From Bacillota bacterium (GTDB lineage Bacteria > Bacillota > Clostridia > Lachnospirales > Lachnospiraceae), in assembly GCA_023407575.1 (NCBI GenBank), contig JAEYLX010000075.1, positions 372,001 to 436,000 on the forward strand: DNA of 64,000 nt, written 5' to 3'. The notes under the pieces are model-generated. The model searched no databases. It was not told where the DNA came from and was given only the letters and a program-made list of their open reading frames with translations. The stretch's first letter is position 1; each line of letters starts with the position of its first letter. This document shows positions 1 through 8,474 of the stretch, in pieces. Position numbers and translations under genes: made by a program.

Positions 1-278
1 ACAGATAGATGTGGGTATAAATTAAATTGCTGAAAAACCATTGAGGTGGTTTCTCTAACTAACTTTGTCTTATTCCTTGACGTAAGCACTTGTCCATTAA
101 TGGTAACACTTCCACTGGTTGGCTCTTCCAAGTGATTCATACAACGAATCGCTGTGGATTTACCAGAACCGGAAGGTCCTATGATAACGAGTTTCTGGCC
201 TTCTGAAACCTCTAAGTTAACATCCTTCAGGACATGAAGGTCTCCAAAGAATTTATTAACATTTTCCATTTTAATCAT
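1..278 (-). CDS. Polar amino-acid ABC transporter ATPase, 5' part only
   Basis: The N-terminal ~92 residues of an ABC ATPase run off the left edge of the window. The reading begins MIKMENVNKFFGD and contains a Walker A motif GPSGSGKST near residue 35 and a Q-loop region VFQQFNLYPH, which is typical of the GlnQ/ArtP group of polar amino-acid importers. It would energise uptake from the cytoplasmic face of the membrane. I chose the ATG at 278 because AAAGGAGAAG lies 7-8 bases upstream. A strong sigma-A promoter and a hairpin lie upstream of it. The substrate and the partner genes are outside the window. Confidence 0.85.
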   Translation of the reverse strand, partial: MIKMENVNKFFGDLHVLKDVNLEVSEGQKLVIIGPSGSGKSTAIRCMNHLEEPTSGSVTINGQVLTSRNKTKLVRETTSMVFQQFNLYPHLS

Positions 279-372
279 AAGGTCGCTTCTCCTTTATAAC
301 CCTTGTTTGTAATTCATTAACAAACTAACACCTTAACGTTTTAGCACAATAACGTTCTGGTTGAATAAAAAT

Positions 373-399
373 AGTGTCTGAAATCTGTCTTCAGACACT
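373..399 (-). terminator. Hairpin with T-rich tail in the leader of the ABC ATPase gene
   Basis: A perfect 10-bp inverted repeat (AGTGTCTGAA, loop of 7, TTCAGACACT) is followed on the minus strand by TATTTTTATT. It begins only a few bases after the predicted transcription start, so it could be an early attenuator or 5' stabilising stem as well as a terminator for the XRE operon upstream. I see no T-box or other known aptamer around it. Confidence 0.55.
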
Positions 400-412
400 G
401 TTGTCGTGGCTT

Positions 413-442
413 ATTATACCTTACTTTTCTTTTGATTGTCAA
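413..442 (-). promoter_or_regulatory. Sigma-A promoter for the amino-acid ABC transporter
   Basis: On the minus strand a perfect TTGACA (437-442) and a perfect TATAAT (413-418) are separated by 18 bases. Transcription would start near 406, about 130 bases before the ABC ATPase start codon. The rest of the 279-568 gap is AT-rich with no gene. Confidence 0.85.
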
Positions 443-568
443 GATTTTTAATTTATTAATTTACCATTTTACTATTTTACTTATTTAAAGCGTGCACCAA
501 TTAACGTTAGAAACTGACCAAAAATCAGATTAATCTTGCACCTTTACTCCGCAGCTTATCACTTATTA

Positions 569-760
569 TTACTCCCAGAAAAGTTCATCTAAGGTTCGAT
601 TTAAAGTCTTACATATTGCTATACAAAGACGAATCGTGGGATTATAATCTCCCATTTCAATTGAATTTATCGTTTGTCTCGATACACCTACTCGTTCAGC
701 AAGCTGCTGCTGTGACATATCCAGTGCTGCTCTTGCTGACTTTAATCTTAAGTTCTTCAT
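569..760 (-). CDS. XRE-family helix-turn-helix regulator
   Basis: A 63-residue protein that is almost entirely one HTH_3 domain. The recognition segment SQQQLAERVGVSRQTINSIE is followed by NPTIRLCIAICKTLNRTLDELF, the usual form of short Cro/YgzD-like repressors in Firmicutes. Its ATG overlaps the stop of the membrane-protein gene upstream by four bases (ATGA), so the two are translationally coupled. A second module of the same kind, with gene order reversed, occurs at 50926-51541. It probably represses its own operon, whose promoter carries an inverted repeat. Confidence 0.88.
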   Translation of the reverse strand: MKNLRLKSARAALDMSQQQLAERVGVSRQTINSIEMGDYNPTIRLCIAICKTLNRTLDELFWE

Positions 761-1287
761 TGTACCCCCTGCTTTACTTCAAATCTAAGCTTTAACCACT
801 TAGCGAAGAGGGCTATAAAAATAACTACAAAAAAACATCCAACTATAAAGGAGACCCCTCTAAAATTCAAGACACCATCTGTAAAAGCCATACCGCTTCT
901 TATATTTACAGCACCTAACGACATGTTAGTAAACCCTAGAATTCCAAATGCTATCAATACCTTTCCTGGATTGTCGTTTAAAGCAAAATATGCATCCTTC
1001 CAAATACAATAAATCACATGGATTAATTCTGCAAATAAGATACCTACCATCATTGCTGTTAAAGTATCAATTGGAAGCTTATCCACTCTAGAATCGACTA
1101 TTCCGTAACCTACATTATAAAAGATTAAAGTAAAGAAGCTTATCTTATAACCCTTCCCTCTAATGAATGCTTGACGCTCATCATATTTGTCTAATACACT
1201 ATTTTCATTTTTTGTAGCTTTAATTACAATCCAAATTAGTAAAATACAGAACCCTGCGATAAGACCTATACCAATAATACTATCCAT
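757..1287 (-). CDS. Membrane protein paired with the XRE regulator
   Basis: A protein of about 176 residues with five predicted membrane helices (about 3-22, 48-66, 78-105, 110-128 and 140-165). After the first helix is the motif DERQAFIRGKGYK, closely resembling DERNALIRNRAKAKA in the membrane protein of the 51.1 kb module, so the two belong to one loose family. I chose the ATG at 1287 because AGAGAGG lies about 8 bases upstream; a longer in-frame reading lacks a well-spaced ribosome site. The function is unknown. Small membrane proteins coupled to an XRE repressor often act in stress or envelope responses, but nothing here proves that. Confidence 0.75.
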   Translation of the reverse strand: MDSIIGIGLIAGFCILLIWIVIKATKNENSVLDKYDERQAFIRGKGYKISFFTLIFYNVGYGIVDSRVDKLPIDTLTAMMVGILFAELIHVIYCIWKDAYFALNDNPGKVLIAFGILGFTNMSLGAVNIRSGMAFTDGVLNFRGVSFIVGCFFVVIFIALFAKWLKLRFEVKQGVQ

Positions 1288-1349
1288 AATTCTCATCCTC
1301 TCTTTTTCAGACAAAATCAATAGTATTTTAAAAATCATTTCATCACATT

Positions 1350-1399
1350 AAAATGCCATCACAGCTGTTGTAATGATTTTACATCTGCGATAGCATTTT
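1350..1399. promoter_or_regulatory. Inverted-repeat operator candidate around the -10 box
   Basis: The half sites AAAATGCCATC (1350-1360) and GATAGCATTTT (1389-1399) are inverted copies with one mismatch and bracket the -10 element. A second, weaker dyad, CATTACA/TGTGATG, lies between them. This is the expected architecture for autorepression by the 63-residue XRE protein, which is inferred rather than shown. Confidence 0.5.
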
Positions 1400-1404
1400 G
1401 TCAA
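1376..1404 (-). promoter_or_regulatory. Promoter of the membrane protein/XRE operon
   Basis: On the minus strand TTGACA (1399-1404) and TAAAAT (1376-1381) have 17-base spacing. The promoter lies inside an 11-bp imperfect inverted repeat (10 of 11 matching), with half sites AAAATGCCATC at 1350-1360 and GATAGCATTTT at 1389-1399. It is therefore a plausible operator for the XRE protein encoded in the same transcript. Confidence 0.8.
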
Positions 1405-1438
1405 ATATATTTTACATTTTGTAATATGTTATTTTTAA

Positions 1439-3655
1439 TCATTTTTTCAACGTAAAATCACAGCTAAAACCTGCCTTTACATAAATCTTACTGACTGGAC
1501 TGTAATCAGCTATCAAATTGCCTTTAAGGTATAGCTCTGTTAGTTTTGTTAAACCCTTTAGAGGTGCTATTGAGGTTATTTTATTGTCCGTCAAATAGAG
1601 TTTTTGCAAGGAGGTCAGCTTTGTCAAAGGTTTCAAATCCTTAATCAAATTTCCGTTCAAGGACAGTAAGGTAAGCTTCTTTAAATTTGAAAGAGTCGCA
1701 ATACTACTGATAGAATTTCTTTGCAGATATAGAATTTCTAATTTTGTCAAAGTCTTTAACGCCTGTATATCCTTAATTTTATTATTATCCAAGGATAATT
1801 GTTTTAAATTTTTCAGATTAGCCAAGGAAGTTACTGTTGTTATATTATTAACACCAAGCTCTAATATCTTTAAGTTTGTAAGCTTACTTAAGGAGGTCAA
1901 ACTTGTAATTTTATTCTCCCGTAAGTATAGTTTTTGTAATTTTGTCAATCCCGCTAATGATGTAATCGAGCTTACTTGATTTCCATTGAGAGATAGCGTT
2001 TCAAGATTTTTAAGTTTCTTTAATGTACTGATGTCCGTAATACTATTGCGTTGTAAATAAAGAACTCTTAGTTCGGTAAGTGTACCTATGCTTGTAATAT
2101 CTTTTAAGCCAAGCTGCTGTGCATCAAGATATTCCAGATTTACCAAGTTGGCTAAATCTTTTATACTCTTAACTCCTTTTGGAAGTTTCAAGCGATAGAT
2201 GTTCTGTATGTCGTATAGGCTTACTTTTCCTGTTAGTATACCAAGTTTTTCTCTGACAGCCTTCTCTACCACTGGGTCTTTAAAGGTAACTGTTTTCGTA
2301 CTATTTGCAACAGATTTTTGGAAGCTACTCATCTTATTTAGGATCGTAGTCCAGCCATTTAATTTATACTTTAGTCCATTCGTATCCGTATAGTCAGGTA
2401 CATTAGCTAAGCTCCAAACCGAGATACCACCCACTCCATAGGTTCTTGCAAGGTCAATCTTAGCTGAAATACTTGTGCTGTCTTCATAGAGGATAATGTT
2501 CCAGGTCTTATTTACAGTATTAAAATACTGAAGAAATGGACTTTGTAATTCATTATTATATCCATAGGTTAAGTTCTGCCCTGCACCATCTTTATTATCG
2601 ACACGATCCTTAATTGACTTGTAGAGCGGCGTGGATCTTACCTCTTTACTAAGTACTGATTCCTTCAAGGTTTCCCAGCCTGCAGCACTAGTTACATCGT
2701 ATTGCCACTGTGCACTGTCAAAGGTGATTTGCAACCAAACCTTTGACATTTGGGAGGCATCCGCTGCAGCGCTACGCAAATCATTCAAGGCATCTCTTAC
2801 AGCTCCAATTGGGGCTAAACTATGTACCGGTTCCAGCACATCATAGCCAGTATACTGCTGAACTTGATTTTTTTGAAGTTTTTGTACTGGTTCATAATCA
2901 TGTGCCATTAAGATAACCTGATCTGCAAGCTCTAGAATATCTGAATATTCATATCCGTCATAATACAGTAATGGATTTACTGCCACAAACATCGTTTTGT
3001 TCATCTGAGTGAGTTGTGTTTTTAACTCTGTTAAAAACTGTGTGTAATAGTAGCTAATTGTTTGCCCGTCATAGAGGATTGATTTTTTGTCACTTCCGGT
3101 GTTACGAAGTCCTTCAAAATCGATTACAACTCCATCAAAATATATTTTCTCTCCTTGTGATATATCCAGCAGTAAATGGTCAGTGATTGCCTTTATTACT
3201 AAAGAACGCTTATCTGCCAAGGGCAAAAGTTCAATTGCAGCTTTCCCATCCATATAAATATTCAGCTGAATTGATTTCCCATTATTCTTAGCATACTTTA
3301 TTGGTTCTAGGTAGTTACTAGGATAGTAAAAGCCGTAATTTCCATTCTTAGCCTTTACAATATTTAAGGATGTAATATCTTCTGCATCAATTCTGCTCCA
3401 GGCAAAACTAAGAGAATCAACTTTGTCTATGTAATTCTTTATTTGGTCACTAAATACTGCATTCGACGGATAGAATGTGTGAAGATCACCTTCTGTTACT
3501 TCACCTGACACCTTTAAGGGTAAAAGTATACACAAAAATGTTGCTATGAGACTTAATGCTATTTTATAAAATAGTTTTCCTTTTCTAGATATGTATAAAT
3601 CGGCTTTTATATTATCCGCTTTCCTATTGTCAACTTTTATATTATCCGCTTTCAT
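1439..3655 (-). CDS. Secreted GH18-like protein with C-terminal leucine-rich repeats
   Basis: A 738-residue surface or secreted protein. The start is lysine- and aspartate-rich with a short internal repeat (KADNIKVDNRKADNIKADL), followed by a signal anchor at about 28-48. Residues ~55-440 resemble the GH18 chitinase-like barrel: FDGVVIDFEG at 173-182 matches the DxxxDxE active-site strand, with E181 as the acid, and YEYSDILELADQVILMAHDY matches the later YD-type strand. Residues ~460-738 form about ten 22-residue SDS22/internalin-type leucine-rich repeats of the pattern LxxLxxLxLxxNxIxxI. The fusion suggests a cell-wall or polysaccharide-binding role in the envelope. It is a single gene and no binding partner is visible. 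The ATG at 3655 follows AAGGAAGG. Confidence 0.8.
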   Translation of the reverse strand: MKADNIKVDNRKADNIKADLYISRKGKLFYKIALSLIATFLCILLPLKVSGEVTEGDLHTFYPSNAVFSDQIKNYIDKVDSLSFAWSRIDAEDITSLNIVKAKNGNYGFYYPSNYLEPIKYAKNNGKSIQLNIYMDGKAAIELLPLADKRSLVIKAITDHLLLDISQGEKIYFDGVVIDFEGLRNTGSDKKSILYDGQTISYYYTQFLTELKTQLTQMNKTMFVAVNPLLYYDGYEYSDILELADQVILMAHDYEPVQKLQKNQVQQYTGYDVLEPVHSLAPIGAVRDALNDLRSAAADASQMSKVWLQITFDSAQWQYDVTSAAGWETLKESVLSKEVRSTPLYKSIKDRVDNKDGAGQNLTYGYNNELQSPFLQYFNTVNKTWNIILYEDSTSISAKIDLARTYGVGGISVWSLANVPDYTDTNGLKYKLNGWTTILNKMSSFQKSVANSTKTVTFKDPVVEKAVREKLGILTGKVSLYDIQNIYRLKLPKGVKSIKDLANLVNLEYLDAQQLGLKDITSIGTLTELRVLYLQRNSITDISTLKKLKNLETLSLNGNQVSSITSLAGLTKLQKLYLRENKITSLTSLSKLTNLKILELGVNNITTVTSLANLKNLKQLSLDNNKIKDIQALKTLTKLEILYLQRNSISSIATLSNLKKLTLLSLNGNLIKDLKPLTKLTSLQKLYLTDNKITSIAPLKGLTKLTELYLKGNLIADYSPVSKIYVKAGFSCDFTLKK

Positions 3656-3797
3656 ATCATCGACCTTCCTTTTTAACTAACCACCAATATCAACTTATTA
3701 GACCTTACAACTATGGTAAGAGTTCTTTGTTTTTCTCATCCCTATTAATTATAAGCCTTTTTATTATTATTGGAAATAACGAATTTTCTTTAACAGT

Positions 3798-3823
3798 AAA
3801 AATGAGGCTGTTTTAACAGCCCC
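3798..3823 (-). terminator. Terminator after the chemoreceptor gene
   Basis: The minus strand reads GGGGCTGTT, a short AA loop, then AACAGCCTC and ATTTTTACTG. This is a 9-bp stem with one wobble pair and a T tail about 50 bases after the stop of the gene at 3873. Confidence 0.75.
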
Positions 3824-3872
3824 ACCTTTATTCCTGACAAACGAAATGCCTTTTATATTGTATTAAATCCGT

Positions 3873-5819
3873 CTATAGTCTGTGTTCATAAATAGTTATA
3901 TTAGAACGATTTACCTCATAGGTACCAGTATCCGTATAACGAACGACTGGATTATTCTGATAAACATCTACCAGCATTTGAAGTGCAATAGTTACCCAGG
4001 TAAAGGCACGTTGCGCTATTGCTCCTAATATTTTATCCTGTTTAATTAATTCTGCTACATCTTTACGAAGATCAACTGTCATAATTCCATAGCTAAGGTG
4101 ATGTTTAGCTACATATTCAGCAAATGCAACACCCCAGGCACCATTGGTGGAATAAATTAAGCTGGCATTTGGGTAATCTTTTTTCAGTGCTGCAAAAATT
4201 TGATTCATTTGTTCCTCCGTTGGTGTACTTAATACTTTAATTGGATGGACTTTAATATTGGAGTTGGCATTTAACTCATTGATGAACCCTTCTCCTCGCT
4301 TTTCAATGGAAGCCACTTTTACATCACTCCATTGGTTTACAATAACTTCTCCTTGATTATTCAGAAGTTGCTTGATTAACTTAGCCGCACTTTTACCTAA
4401 TTCTATGCTATTAGTTTCAATCAGAGCTTCGTAGGAGACATCTTCAAAGGAAGAATTAATAAAGATAATCTTAATCCCTTTATTCGTTGCCAGCTTTAAT
4501 GCAGCTTTGATTTCCGGGCTGTCTAATGGACTAATAATGATTGCATCAAAATCCCGATTAATAAAATCGTTGATAGCTTCCAACATATCAGCTACACCAT
4601 TTTCTCTGTCCTTGGGAGCAAAGAATTCAATATAGAAATTAAGTGCTTTCGCTGTTTTTTTACCTTCATTACGACTCGGAACCCAGAAGGGATCGTCAAT
4701 ATCAAAGATAGCTGCAACCTTCTTCTGCTGATTAGCAACATGATCTGTCTTAATAACTGAAGAGGAGGAGAAAATCGCATCAACCTTATTGCGCATATCG
4801 TGTGCCATTTTATTTATAATATTTGCTGTACTATTTTGTGCTACCGTTAAGGATGCTACTTCTTCTGTGGTTGCAGAAGCTTCTTCAATAATAGAAGCAA
4901 TGCTACAGAAAGAGTCAATAAGATTATCCTTCTTGGTAGAAAGCCCCTGGACTTCTCCATTAAAATCTTGTTGACTTGTGATGAAACAACTAACATAGGA
5001 ATTAATCTGTTCAAAGGATTCAATTACTTCCTTCACTGCCTGTGCCTGATTACTAAAGGTTTCTTTGGAGCTATCTGCAACCATTTTAAGGTTACCTAAC
5101 TGAGTTGTAATTTCAGATATGTTCTCAGTAATGGTAGCACTAGCTGATTTGCTGCGGTCTGCTAGTTTTCTGACTTCGTTGGCTACAACTGCGAAGCCTT
5201 TACCTGCCTCTCCTGCTCTTGCCGCTTCTATCGATGCATTTAAAGAGAGTAAGTTGGTCTGACTTGCAATATCATATAAGACACCTGTAATTTCATCAAT
5301 TGCTTTTGTCTTATTCAGCACCTGATAGATTTCTGAAATAATTGCATTATTTGCCTCGTAATTCTTATTTTGTTGCTCTGACAGATTTTGAACCGCTACT
5401 CTACCTTTATTACTTACTACTCCCATTTCCTGTGCCGAATTAATTAGCTGCTGTGATCTTTCACTCATGATGCTAATCTTGTCTGCTATTGTATCCGCAA
5501 TCGCCTGACAGTTTGCAATATCTTCTGTCTGACTTTGTGCTCCTTCAGCAATAAATCCCGCTGACATACGAACATAATTAGAGGAATCCAACATCTCTTC
5601 GATAAAGCCTTCCAACTGGTCGGATACAAGCTTTATATCTTCAAAATCTTTCTTAAATTGAATAAAATAATTTCTGTATTTCTCATGTAATGTAAAATCC
5701 TTGCTGTCTACATTTTTTATTTCAGTTACCGCATTTTCTGTAAAGTCCCAGTTTACGAATTGCTCCAATACTTTACTGCTTTTGTTCCCTTTGTTACCGA
5801 TAAATTTCATTTGCATCAT
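3873..5819 (-). CDS. Soluble methyl-accepting chemotaxis protein with a periplasmic-binding-protein-like sensor domain
   Basis: A 648-residue receptor with no signal peptide and no membrane helix. Residues ~70-350 are the MCP signalling coiled coil, with the highly conserved tip DIASQTNLLSLNASIEAARA at 183-202 continuing to GEAGKGFAVVANEVRKLA, where CheA and CheW dock. Residues ~368-648 resemble a type 1 sugar-binding protein or LacI core: the domain opens AAIFDIDDPFWVPS, then DAIIISPLDSPEIKAALKLA and a hinge strand SLIYSTNGAWGVAFAEYV. In this class of proteins the binding domain is normally extracytoplasmic. Here it follows the signalling domain, so it would sense a cytoplasmic ligand. It is expressed alone from its own promoter. 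The ligand is unknown. Confidence 0.85.
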   Translation of the reverse strand: MMQMKFIGNKGNKSSKVLEQFVNWDFTENAVTEIKNVDSKDFTLHEKYRNYFIQFKKDFEDIKLVSDQLEGFIEEMLDSSNYVRMSAGFIAEGAQSQTEDIANCQAIADTIADKISIMSERSQQLINSAQEMGVVSNKGRVAVQNLSEQQNKNYEANNAIISEIYQVLNKTKAIDEITGVLYDIASQTNLLSLNASIEAARAGEAGKGFAVVANEVRKLADRSKSASATITENISEITTQLGNLKMVADSSKETFSNQAQAVKEVIESFEQINSYVSCFITSQQDFNGEVQGLSTKKDNLIDSFCSIASIIEEASATTEEVASLTVAQNSTANIINKMAHDMRNKVDAIFSSSSVIKTDHVANQQKKVAAIFDIDDPFWVPSRNEGKKTAKALNFYIEFFAPKDRENGVADMLEAINDFINRDFDAIIISPLDSPEIKAALKLATNKGIKIIFINSSFEDVSYEALIETNSIELGKSAAKLIKQLLNNQGEVIVNQWSDVKVASIEKRGEGFINELNANSNIKVHPIKVLSTPTEEQMNQIFAALKKDYPNASLIYSTNGAWGVAFAEYVAKHHLSYGIMTVDLRKDVAELIKQDKILGAIAQRAFTWVTIALQMLVDVYQNNPVVRYTDTGTYEVNRSNITIYEHRL

Positions 5820-5862
5820 AGCATCCCCTTTGCATTTGTAATATCAATCCCAATTTTGTATA

Positions 5863-5891
5863 ATATTACTATAATGTAACAAGGATGTCAA
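5863..5891 (-). promoter_or_regulatory. Sigma-A promoter for the soluble chemoreceptor
   Basis: On the minus strand TTGACA (5886-5891) and TAATAT (5863-5868) have exactly 17 bases between them. The start codon at 5819 follows about 40 bases later. Confidence 0.82.
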
Positions 5892-5956
5892 CTTTAACTT
5901 AGTAACATTTGTATAGTTAGTAAAGAATCAAGCTTCAATTTCTTTGTATAAAGATT

Positions 5957-5981
5957 ATAAAAAAACAGTAACGAAATGTAC
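5957..5981 (-). terminator. Probable terminator of the SRPBCC/VOC operon
   Basis: A short CAGTA/TACTG stem on the minus strand is followed by seven T residues immediately after the stop codon at 5985. The stem is only 5 bp, so this is a weak call. Confidence 0.45.
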
Positions 5982-5984
5982 TGA

Positions 5985-6872
5985 CTATCTAATTCCTATT
6001 CTAGCATTTTCAAGGGTTTTGAGATCAAATTTTTTCATTTGTAAGAAAGCTTCTGTCACACGTTTAATTTCTTCCTTATCTCCTTTTTCATAAACTTCAT
6101 TCATATTTATAGGTACAATTTGCCAGGAAACACCAAACTGATCTTTTACCCAACCGCACTGCTCTGCTTCAGGTACATGGGATAATTTCTCCCAATAGTA
6201 ATCAATTTCATCCTGATCCTTACATGGTATCATAAAAGAAAAAGCTTCGTTAAAGGTAAAGTCACCACCAGCACCATGATCCATAAGAATTAATTGCGTT
6301 TCTGAAATATTTAATTCTGCATAATTTAATTTGGCTCTATCATCCGGTGCTTCCCCAGGTTGATATCTGTTTACATAGCCTTGGCTAGATCCTGCAAAAA
6401 CAGAACTATAAAAGTTAAGTGCTTCCTCTGCTCGTCCACATTGCTCCTGTGCAAACAAGATGTTAGGTCTTATTCTTTGGTGTTCCTCTATATTTTCAAC
6501 CAGAAAGAGCTGCCAGTTCAAACCATACTTATCTTGCAACCAGGCATAGTGCTTGCTAAAGGGATATTCACCAAGAGGCATAAGCTCAAATCCTCCTACA
6601 GATAGCTCTTTATATAATCGATCCACCTCATCGGCAGTGGCACAAGCTACCATCAAGGAAATTGATGGGTTCAGTGAAAAATATGGACCGCCATTGATTG
6701 CTGAAAAGTTGATATTTGCTAGTTGAAAATCTACCAGTGCTGCATCTCCAGAAGGTGTATCTGGTATAACTGCAGTATTAATTATTTTTGAATCCTCAAA
6801 TAAGCTAACATACCAATTAGCTGCTTCTATTGCTTCTTTATCGTACCATAAATGTGAGATTAATTTCTGCAT
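5985..6872 (-). CDS. VOC/PhnB-like protein with two glyoxalase-fold modules
   Basis: A 295-residue soluble protein with two PhnB-like (3-demethylubiquinone-9-methyltransferase-like) halves. Residues ~1-125 start MQKLISHLWYDKEAIEAANW and contain FSKHYAWLQDKYGLNWQLFL. Residues ~130-270 repeat the pattern (RPNILFAQEQCGRAEEALNF and GWVKDQFGVSWQIVPI). The Trp-Gln ending of each half is typical. The enzymatic role of this family is unclear; members are usually annotated as VOC superfamily. It lies 16 bases after the SRPBCC gene with its own AAAAAGGAGAAG site, a pairing common in Firmicutes. Confidence 0.85.
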   Translation of the reverse strand: MQKLISHLWYDKEAIEAANWYVSLFEDSKIINTAVIPDTPSGDAALVDFQLANINFSAINGGPYFSLNPSISLMVACATADEVDRLYKELSVGGFELMPLGEYPFSKHYAWLQDKYGLNWQLFLVENIEEHQRIRPNILFAQEQCGRAEEALNFYSSVFAGSSQGYVNRYQPGEAPDDRAKLNYAELNISETQLILMDHGAGGDFTFNEAFSFMIPCKDQDEIDYYWEKLSHVPEAEQCGWVKDQFGVSWQIVPINMNEVYEKGDKEEIKRVTEAFLQMKKFDLKTLENARIGIR

Positions 6873-6888
6873 AAATGTCTTCTCCTTT

Positions 6889-7314
6889 TTAATGTAAATT
6901 TTTCTCGGTGTATTGTTTAAAGTTATTTAGGATGGACAACCACCCCTGCTCTTGATATTCTTTGGGAAATTCGTTCTCTGCCTCAAAGGTTTGAATAATT
7001 TCAGTTTCATTGTCTTTTGCTTTGAAGGTGATATGAACTGTTCTATCATCGTCCAGTGTATAAGCAATTATCTCATGCAGCTTCACTTCATCGTAGGTTC
7101 CGCTAAAATCAAAGCCAAAACTGCCATCCCTTGCTTCCATTCTCGATAAAAATCTACCCCCGGCTTTTAAGTCATTTTCTGCCGCGGTTGTATGCCAATC
7201 CTCCGATGCATTATTCCATTTTTTAATATGTTCAGGTTCTGTCCAAACGTTCCAAACCGTTTCAACCGGTGCATTAATTGTCGCATTAATAGTTATTCTA
7301 TTTCCATCAATCAT
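6889..7314 (-). CDS. SRPBCC (AHSA1/START-like) family protein
   Basis: A protein of about 141 residues of the Aha1/START-like SRPBCC fold. It has the family opening ITINATINAPVETVWNVWTE, then EHIKKWNNASEDWHTTAAEN, FDFSGTYDEVKLHEIIAYTL and the terminal helix EQGWLSILNNFKQYTE. Such proteins bind small hydrophobic ligands in a deep cavity. The ligand here is unknown. I chose ATG 7314 over the upstream ATG at 7338 because AAGGAG lies 7-8 bases before it. It is the first gene of a two-gene operon with the VOC protein. The gap 7315-7593 holds an AT-rich upstream region with no gene. Confidence 0.85.
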   Translation of the reverse strand: MIDGNRITINATINAPVETVWNVWTEPEHIKKWNNASEDWHTTAAENDLKAGGRFLSRMEARDGSFGFDFSGTYDEVKLHEIIAYTLDDDRTVHITFKAKDNETEIIQTFEAENEFPKEYQEQGWLSILNNFKQYTEKNLH

Positions 7315-7574
7315 AATTTTTCTCCTTGTTTGTCCCATTTCTTTTTATTTCTATGTCATTACTTTCGCTTCATTTTACCTATAAATTATTCACTTATGAC
7401 TTTCATTATTATTCAATGCTCTTCTTATTAACAACAGCATATTTTCATTGATTATTTTAAAAATATAAAATATTTCCATGTTTCAATACTAGCATATATT
7501 CCTTATTTTGACTAGCACTTTTGGTGTTTTACAATTGAATTACACACAATTAAGTTTATTATACAAAAATAACT

Positions 7575-7612
7575 GAAAAAAAGAAGAACAGATTTATAGT
7601 TTCTGTTCTTCT
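7575..7612 (-). terminator. Strong terminator at the end of the cobalamin operon
   Basis: A perfect 11-bp stem on the minus strand (AGAAGAACAGA, loop of 9, TCTGTTCTTCT) is followed by a run of T. It overlaps the last codons and the stop of the CWC gene and closes the ~21 kb cobalamin transcript. Confidence 0.9.
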
Positions 7613-7794
7613 CGATAGTTCACTAAACACGCTTTGCAGACACAAGCCTTCATTTTCTTCTCCTTCGGAATTTTATTTAATAATTCCTCTGGAAAATATT
7701 CTTTCTCACACCAGCATCCTGCTCCGGTGGTATGTTGACAATTGTTCGGCTTACCGCAAAGAGGACAAATGTCTTGATTAATTTTATCTTGCAT
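7594..7794 (-). CDS. Cysteine-rich CWC-family protein
   Basis: A 66-residue protein with cysteines arranged as CPLCGKPNNCQ, GAGCWCEKE and ACVCKAC, fitting the Cys_rich_CWC family (the CWC motif is at 27-29). It probably binds metal. It is the last gene of the cobalamin operon, 11 bases after the adenosyltransferase gene. The association with cobalt/cobalamin genes suggests a role in metal handling, but that is inference. Confidence 0.85.
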   Translation of the reverse strand: MQDKINQDICPLCGKPNNCQHTTGAGCWCEKEYFPEELLNKIPKEKKMKACVCKACLVNYREEQKL

Positions 7795-7805
7795 TCATAA
7801 TCTCC

Positions 7806-8330
7806 TTATTTTTCAATTCCCATCCTTGCGTATATTCCTTGATCAAAGGGATGCTTCACCTTAACAATTTCAGATACATAATCTGCCAATTCGATTAATT
7901 CGAGATTGGGATTCCTTCCGGTCATAACCACCTCTAAATGCTCTGGCTTGTTCTTTAAAAATGTAAGGAGTGTATCTTTATCAATTAGATTATAATTATA
8001 GGCACCTATGACCTCATCCATCACCAGCATTTGAATCTGCTGATTTTTAATTGTGTCAAGTATTTCATTCAAATAATTACGGTAGACTTTCTCTGCTCTT
8101 TCTTTTGTTTGCTCATTCATTCTTGAATAAAACCCAAAGGTTTCCTCACACAACAATAATTTAATGCCATCAAGGTTATTTAATACGCTTAGTTCACTGG
8201 ATTTATTGTCTTTTAGGAATTGGGTGAACAATACCTTTCCACCGCTGCCAATAAATCGTATACTAAGTCCAATCGCTGCCGTAGTTTTTCCTTTTCCATC
8301 ACCTGTATATATATGAATTAAACTTTTCAT
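7806..8330 (-). CDS. cobO: Corrinoid adenosyltransferase (CobA/CobO type)
   Basis: A 174-residue P-loop enzyme that transfers adenosyl from ATP to cob(I)alamin or cob(I)yrinic acid a,c-diamide to form the Co-C bond. It begins MKSLIHIYTGDGKGKTTAAI, with the P-loop GDGKGKTT of this family at residues 10-17, and has VLFTQFLKD, MLVMDEVIGAYNY and VVMTGRNPN at the expected places. The length is near that of the CobA/CobO family. It has a clear GGAGGT ribosome site and lies 144 bases after the cobyric acid synthase gene in the same operon. Confidence 0.93.
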   Translation of the reverse strand: MKSLIHIYTGDGKGKTTAAIGLSIRFIGSGGKVLFTQFLKDNKSSELSVLNNLDGIKLLLCEETFGFYSRMNEQTKERAEKVYRNYLNEILDTIKNQQIQMLVMDEVIGAYNYNLIDKDTLLTFLKNKPEHLEVVMTGRNPNLELIELADYVSEIVKVKHPFDQGIYARMGIEK

Positions 8331-8474
8331 TTTGACCTCCGGTTTAACATAGCTTTATTAACGTCTTTCCTCTATAATAACGCAAGCTTCTTCTTAACTC
8401 AACCCAGAAAAATCAATATAAATAATCACCTAATTATCTACTATTTCCAGCTTTCTGTTCTTATATTTTCTGTC

